A stretch of DNA of 8,971 nt, taken from assembly GCA_016928525.1 (NCBI GenBank), contig JAFGKO010000126.1, positions 1-8,971 of the forward strand, read 5' to 3'. The position numbers and the translations under genes were made by a program. The notes beneath the pieces were generated by a model. It had not been told where the DNA came from, searched no databases, and was given only the letters and a program-made list of their open reading frames with translations. The stretch is from Anaerolineales bacterium (GTDB lineage: Bacteria; Chloroflexota; Anaerolineae; Anaerolineales; Villigracilaceae). This document shows positions 5,875-8,971 of the stretch, in pieces; position 1 is the stretch's first letter; every line of letters begins with the position of its first letter.

Positions 5875-7149
5875 CAAGTCGAGGTTGTCGACCAAACTCC
5901 AGAATTCGGCCTGACTTGTCAGACCGTTTAGACTTGTCAGACCGTTTAGACTTGTCAGACCGTTTAGACTTGTCAGACTTATGAGACTATTCTGCGAAGC
6001 AGAACGCGGTTTCAATTCTACCATCCCGTTCTGCAAGCCCCGCTCTCCCACCGTCACCCGCACGGGGCACCCGATCAAATCCGCGTCGTTGAATTTGACC
6101 CCGGCGCGCTCGTCGCGGTCATCGAACAGCACAGAAATACCGGCGTTTTGTATGCTCTCATACAAATCACCCGCAACGGATTTAGTATCCATCATTTTTC
6201 CCGGCACATGCATTAGATACACATCGAACGGCGCGGCAGGATGGGGCAGGGTCAGGCCCTTATCATCGTGGTGGGATTCGGCCAGCGCGTGCAGGAGTTT
6301 GTCGAAATAATACGCTTCTTTCGAAGCCAGTAAATCGGCCGATAAAACGGATAACAGCTCGCCACAATTTACACACGCGTGCCCGTCTTCGGCCTGGACC
6401 AAATCCGCGACAATTTCAGCGCTATAATCTCGCCCGTAGTTGACGTTTTTCAGGTGATAACCTGTCTCGTTTGCGCCTGCGACCAGGTTGGGGGAATTCG
6501 GGATCAAGTCATCGACGACAATGAGCGCATCCTTCAAGCCGACAGGCGAAGCGTATCCAGCCACCGCGCCGGTTGCTTCTATCTCTTCTACAGTAGCTGG
6601 TTTTACATCGCCAACCTGTCGTTTGAGCTTGTCTTCGCTCAGTTGCATATCCCCGCGTACCACAGCAAAGACGAATTTACCATCAGATGGGCGGGTGTAG
6701 AGCAACGCTTTCGCCGTTTTCTCTTTCGGAATACCCAGGAAATTGGCTAAATCTTCGATGGTGTTGCATTCGGGGGTTGCGACTTTTGCAGCGGGCAACG
6801 TCTCTTCGGTTGGGGGAACGCTTTTAGCAAAGAGAGCAAATTCTCCCCGGTCCACATATCCGCAAGCCGAGCAGCGGATCACCTCCAACGCGCCCGTTTT
6901 CAGGGGAAAGAAGGTCTCTTTTTCATTGCTGATGACGGGGATAGCAAGCGTTGAGAAGAAAGTGTCCCCTAAAGCCACTGACAATTTCTCCAGATGCTCC
7001 AGCGCATATTTCCCAAGCGTAGTCGGCTGGTTCTCGCGCGTGACATAGCCTGCACGGACAAGGAAGGCGAATCCCTGTGTGCGGGCGTTATTGGGAGCTT
7101 CACGTTGGGTTTGGATTGAGAGGTCTGTATACTTCATTGTGTACTTCAT
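5872..7149 (-). CDS. ProRS-like protein with YbaK editing and anticodon-binding domains, no aminoacylation motifs
   Basis: The 425-residue protein is clearly related to bacterial prolyl-tRNA synthetase, which is usually about 570 residues. Residues 9-57 match its N-terminus (LSIQTQREAPNNARTQGFAF, LVRAGY, LGKYALEHLEKL). The catalytic core with class II motifs 1 and 2 is then missing, and the chain passes to a CSACGY cysteine pair (93-96). Residues about 125-248 form a YbaK/INS editing domain: KEKTAKALLY (142-151, with K147 as the likely key lysine), VVRGDMQLSEDKL (163-175), and GANETGYHLKNVNYGRDY (225-242). A second pair CVNCGE (259-264) follows, then AESHHDDKG (290-298) without the expected GIGR of motif 3. 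Residues 301-382 are an anticodon-binding domain (AAPFDVYLM, DLYESIQNAGISVLFDDRDERAGVKFNDADLIG). A likely role is hydrolysis of mischarged Ala- or Cys-tRNA(Pro) in trans; proline charging seems impossible. The C-terminus holds nine tripeptide repeats. The start is ATG at 7149; a second in-frame ATG is at 7137. It lies 30 bases after bactofilin. Confidence 0.88.
   Translation of the reverse strand: MKYTMKYTDLSIQTQREAPNNARTQGFAFLVRAGYVTRENQPTTLGKYALEHLEKLSVALGDTFFSTLAIPVISNEKETFFPLKTGALEVIRCSACGYVDRGEFALFAKSVPPTEETLPAAKVATPECNTIEDLANFLGIPKEKTAKALLYTRPSDGKFVFAVVRGDMQLSEDKLKRQVGDVKPATVEEIEATGAVAGYASPVGLKDALIVVDDLIPNSPNLVAGANETGYHLKNVNYGRDYSAEIVADLVQAEDGHACVNCGELLSVLSADLLASKEAYYFDKLLHALAESHHDDKGLTLPHPAAPFDVYLMHVPGKMMDTKSVAGDLYESIQNAGISVLFDDRDERAGVKFNDADLIGCPVRVTVGERGLQNGMVELKPRSASQNSLISLTSLNGLTSLNGLTSLNGLTSQAEFWSLVDNLDL
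5908..5988. repeat. 9-base codon-phased tandem repeat at the C-terminus of the ProRS-like gene
   Basis: Nine adjoining 9-base units occur. On the minus strand most read AGTCTAAAC or GGTCTGACA and alternate, giving an 18-base higher-order unit with three perfect copies at 5913-5930, 5931-5948 and 5949-5966. Because nine is a multiple of three the units stay in frame, and they encode residues 388-414 as SLI, SLT, then SLN-GLT three times, then SQA. The outer units are more degenerate, as expected for an array growing from its centre by slippage. Confidence 0.92.
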
Positions 7150-7179
7150 ATAGAATGAAATGAGCCCCCTACGCTCGCA

Positions 7180-7710
7180 TCAACTGGTGGCGTTCTTTGT
7201 TGCACGCGTCGATTTTTTCGGGACAGGTTTGGGCTTCTTTGAAGGCGGCTCAGGTTCAGGCGCAGGGGTAGAAGACTCGGCCAGGGCGGCCTCGGCGGGA
7301 GTGGTCTCGGGAGCAGGCTCGAGGTCCAGTTCGACCGTTTCTTCCATGCGGATCTGTCCGCGCAAGAAGGCCCCGTCCTCTGTCACGAAGGCGGTGGTGA
7401 CCACGTCGCCCCATACACGTCCGCTGGCGCGGATTTCGAGTTTATTGGTGGTGATATTTCCACGGACTGCGCCTGCTACGATAACAGTGTTGGCGCGGAT
7501 GTTCTCGCAAGTGACACGCCCGGTCTCGCCAATGACGAGCATGCCGCGCAGGGAGATTGCGCCCTCGAAAGCGCCCTCGATGCGCACGCCGCCGCTGCCA
7601 TTGATGCTGCCATGCCAGATCACGCCAGAGCCAAGCACGGAGGTGATGCGCTCTACTGCCTGAATAGGCTGGGATGGTTCAGCGACAGGGGAAGTATTTC
7701 GTCTAAACAT
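7180..7710 (-). CDS. Bactofilin (polymer-forming cytoskeletal protein)
   Basis: A 176-residue bactofilin. These proteins polymerise without nucleotide into filaments under the membrane and organise cell shape or wall synthesis. The core is a right-handed beta-helix from about residue 21 to 126, seen as regular short strands each ending in Gly: SVLGSGVIWHGSINGSGGVRIEGAFEGAI (24-52), MLVIGETGRVTCENIRANTVIVAGAVRGNI (57-86), and LEIRASGRVWGDVVTTAFVTEDGAFLRGQI (91-120). A short N-terminal tail precedes it. The C-terminal tail is first acidic and Pro/Glu/Ala-rich (129-156), then basic (SKKPKPVPKKSTRATKN, 157-173). The ATG at 7710 gives the usual N-terminus MFRR. TAAAAT about 14 bases upstream might be a -10 box with a weak -35. 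It is followed closely by the ProRS-like gene. Confidence 0.9.
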   Translation of the reverse strand: MFRRNTSPVAEPSQPIQAVERITSVLGSGVIWHGSINGSGGVRIEGAFEGAISLRGMLVIGETGRVTCENIRANTVIVAGAVRGNITTNKLEIRASGRVWGDVVTTAFVTEDGAFLRGQIRMEETVELDLEPAPETTPAEAALAESSTPAPEPEPPSKKPKPVPKKSTRATKNATS

Positions 7711-7770
7711 ACGTGCTTATTTTACCGTAGAAACAAAAAGAACGCTGGCCCCGCTGATTTTTACCAATTG

Positions 7771-7836
7771 AAGAACAAAAACCACGAAGGCACGGGAACA
7801 CAGAGAAAAATCTCCGCGCCTTCGTGTCTCCGTGGT
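7771..7836 (-). terminator. Palindromic repeat acting as probable fabI terminator
   Basis: Two 26-base arms, 7781-7806 and 7811-7836, are imperfect inverted copies (18 of 26 positions agree, all differences being purine transitions) around a four-A loop. The outer ACCACG/CGTGGT and the inner AGA/TCT pair perfectly. On the minus strand the structure begins 28 bases after the fabI stop and is followed by TTTTGTTCTT, so it can terminate fabI transcription. The sequence style (ACCACGAAGGCACG) looks like a dispersed intergenic repeat recruited for this role. Confidence 0.55.
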
Positions 7837-7863
7837 AAGGGTTTGTTAAAAGTAGAGCCCGGC

Positions 7864-8658
7864 TTACTCGTTACTTTCTTTCCCACTCATCTGCACGCCA
7901 ACAATATTGAACCCGCTATCTACATACAGCACATCGCCCGTGATACGTGACGAGAGATCGGATGCCAAAAACACCGCCGCGTTGCCCACGTCCTCGATGG
8001 TGATATTCTCGCGCATAGGCGACATATCCGCAAAGTGCTTGTACATATCGCGGAAACCGCCCACGCCTGCTGCCGCCAGTGTACGGATCGGACCGGCTGA
8101 AATGGCATTCACACGTACACCCTGTGGACCGAAGTCGTAGGCCAGGTAACGAGTGGTGGCTTCCAATGCGGCCTTGGCGACGCCCATCACATTGTAGTGC
8201 GGCGCAACCTTGACCGAGCCGTAGTAGGTCATGCACATCAGCGACGCGCCCGTACGCAGAATGGGCTGGAACGCGCGTGCCAGCGCCACAAACGAGTAAA
8301 CGCTGATGTCCATGGCGTTTTTGAAGCCCTCGCGCGTGGTGTTGTAATACGGGCCATCCAGTTCTTCGCGGCCTGCAAAAGCGATGGAGTGCACCAGCAC
8401 ATCAACCTGGCCGAAATCCCTGGCCGCTTTTTGCGCCACAACCTCAATATGCTCGTCCTTCGTCACGTCACACTCTTCGACCCAGGTACAGCCAATCTTT
8501 TCGGCCAGCGGCATAACCCGTCTTTTGAGTACCTCGCCCGCGTAGCTGATACCAATATTTGCGCCTTCGCGATGCAGCGCCTGCGTAATGCCCCAGGCAA
8601 TTGAACGTTCATTTGCCAATCCAAAAACCAGTGCGTTCTTACCGTCTAAAAGACCCAT
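7864..8658 (-). CDS. fabI: Enoyl-[acyl-carrier-protein] reductase, FabI type
   Basis: This 264-residue short-chain dehydrogenase performs the last reduction of each fatty acid elongation round in the type II system, using NADH (or NADPH) to reduce trans-2-enoyl-ACP. It aligns along its whole length with FabI: the atypical nucleotide-binding loop [11 protein letters not shown] (13-23), D64 in ECDVT, HSIAFA (90-95), the catalytic pair Y145 and Y155-x6-K162 in [20 protein letters not shown], then [17 protein letters not shown] (182-198) and the end [10 protein letters not shown]. Position 93 is Ala where E. coli has Gly; S. aureus FabI naturally has Ala here, so no resistance should be inferred. 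The start is firm: GGAGG at 8663-8667 lies four bases before the ATG. Transcription may come from the glycosylase gene upstream; a palindromic block sits between them. Confidence 0.96.
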   Translation of the reverse strand: MGLLDGKNALVFGLANERSIAWGITQALHREGANIGISYAGEVLKRRVMPLAEKIGCTWVEECDVTKDEHIEVVAQKAARDFGQVDVLVHSIAFAGREELDGPYYNTTREGFKNAMDISVYSFVALARAFQPILRTGASLMCMTYYGSVKVAPHYNVMGVAKAALEATTRYLAYDFGPQGVRVNAISAGPIRTLAAAGVGGFRDMYKHFADMSPMRENITIEDVGNAAVFLASDLSSRITGDVLYVDSGFNIVGVQMSGKESNE

Positions 8659-8662
8659 AATT

Positions 8663-8667
8663 CCTCC
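8663..8667 (-). promoter_or_regulatory. Strong Shine-Dalgarno of fabI beside a hairpin
   Basis: GGAGG on the minus strand, four bases before the fabI ATG, is the best ribosome binding site in the window; most neighbours lack one. The palindromic repeat begins only one base upstream of it (8669), so folding of the leader could affect access to it. Confidence 0.75.
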
Positions 8668-8668
8668 A

Positions 8669-8725
8669 AGAGAACAGAGATTAGAGAGCAGTGGACTAAT
8701 CTCTATTCTCTAGTCACTGTTCTCT
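8669..8725. repeat. Palindromic 7-base periodic block between glycosylase and fabI
   Basis: The arm 8669-8690 (beginning AGAGAACAG) pairs with 8704-8725 (ending CTGTTCTCT) with four mismatches and a 13-base loop. On the minus strand one half is built of 7-base units such as TAGAGAA, CAGTGAC, TAGAGAA and TAGAGAT, and the other half of their pyrimidine-rich counterparts CTGCTCT, CTAATCT and CTGTTCT. It spans the glycosylase stop codon (8710-8712), supplies its last residues ENSD, and ends beside the fabI ribosome binding site. Confidence 0.7.
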
Positions 8726-8971
8726 ATTTTCCAGCCTTTGACCAGGAACCGCCACGGAATGGACTTCCATGGCTCCGGCACTGTGTTTAAACCCACTCTC
8801 GGCCCAATCGTCACGCTTTTATCTGGGACGGAAATCCCCGCTTCGATCCATAGACCCTGGCCTGCTCCCGTTAAATCGACCATGTTCTCGCTTTTGTTGA
8901 TGCCCATAGCCTGCGTCAGTTTACCCGGCCCAAACGTGTTCCGCCCATTTCGCCGCGCAGACATGACCTCC
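8710..8971 (-). CDS. 3-methyladenine DNA glycosylase (MPG/AAG family), C-terminal part
   Basis: Only the last 87 or so codons are in the window; the gene enters from the right edge. The frame is open through 8971, and the ATG at 8964 is an internal Met in E-V-M-S-A-R-R, a conserved stretch of the family, so it is not the true start. Seen are SARRNGRNTFGPGKLTQAMGI, then VDLTGAGQGLWIEAG and TIGPRVGLNTVPEPWKSIPWRFLVKG, all typical of the alkyladenine glycosylase C-terminal half: the GPGKLTQAMGI segment, the D-L-T strand and the final PWRF. The enzyme flips out and excises alkylated purines in base excision repair and is usually about 190-200 residues. The tail IENSD before the TAG is encoded by a repeat and is unlike the family's usual ending. 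It is probably co-transcribed with fabI 51 bases downstream. Confidence 0.88.
   Translation of the reverse strand, partial: EVMSARRNGRNTFGPGKLTQAMGINKSENMVDLTGAGQGLWIEAGISVPDKSVTIGPRVGLNTVPEPWKSIPWRFLVKGWKIENSD

Noticed and set aside
5908..5988. Possible CRISPR-like array
   Set aside because: The units are contiguous 9-mers without spacers and are in frame inside a gene, so this is a tandem repeat.
7864..8658. Ala at FabI position 93 as a triclosan-resistance mark
   Set aside because: Ala at this position is natural in other FabI enzymes such as that of S. aureus, so it does not show resistance.

Overview
The window looks like a chromosomal segment of a moderately GC-rich bacterium. The gene mix (bactofilin, NADH-type FabI, DUF92/VTE6-like membrane protein, large bacterial PH-domain membrane protein, an editing-type prolyl-tRNA-synthetase relative) and the many short palindromic or tandem repeats between genes suggest Chloroflexota, perhaps Anaerolineae. 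That placement is inference; there is no rRNA or other marker gene here.

Left part (1-2864): a plus-strand FG-GAP-like, probably exported protein (162-980) whose apparent signal peptide lies upstream in the same frame without a start codon; a minus-strand higB-higA toxin-antitoxin operon (1691 to 1085) with its own promoter, palindromic operator and terminator; a roughly 315-base AT-rich gap; and an AT-rich plus-strand MTA/SAH nucleosidase-like gene (2007-2864). The toxin-antitoxin pair and the AT-rich nucleosidase look like accessory material, and the nucleosidase runs 29 bases into the 3' end of the convergent DUF92 gene.

Right part (2836-8971): seven minus-strand genes. In transcription order (right to left) they are a 3-methyladenine DNA glycosylase cut by the window edge, fabI, a bactofilin, a ProRS-like protein, a DegT/DnrJ/EryC1/StrS aminotransferase, a PH-domain membrane protein (overlapping the aminotransferase by GTGA) and a DUF92 membrane protein. 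Their products serve DNA repair, fatty acid synthesis, cytoskeleton, tRNA quality control, sugar modification and probably prenyl-phosphate metabolism, so this is a housekeeping neighbourhood rather than one pathway. fabI is probably cut off from bactofilin by a hairpin terminator; bactofilin and the ProRS-like gene are only 30 bases apart.

The most interesting item is the ProRS-like gene. It keeps the N-terminal strand/helix region, two CxxC pairs flanking a YbaK/INS editing domain, and the anticodon-binding domain of bacterial ProRS, but I cannot find class II motifs 1-3. That is the architecture expected of a tRNA-anchored trans-editing factor. A second theme is repeats that intrude into genes: a 9-base tandem repeat extends the ProRS-like C-terminus, a 7-base periodic insert sits within the aminotransferase, and a palindromic 7-base periodic block supplies the last residues of the glycosylase and lies next to the fabI ribosome binding site.
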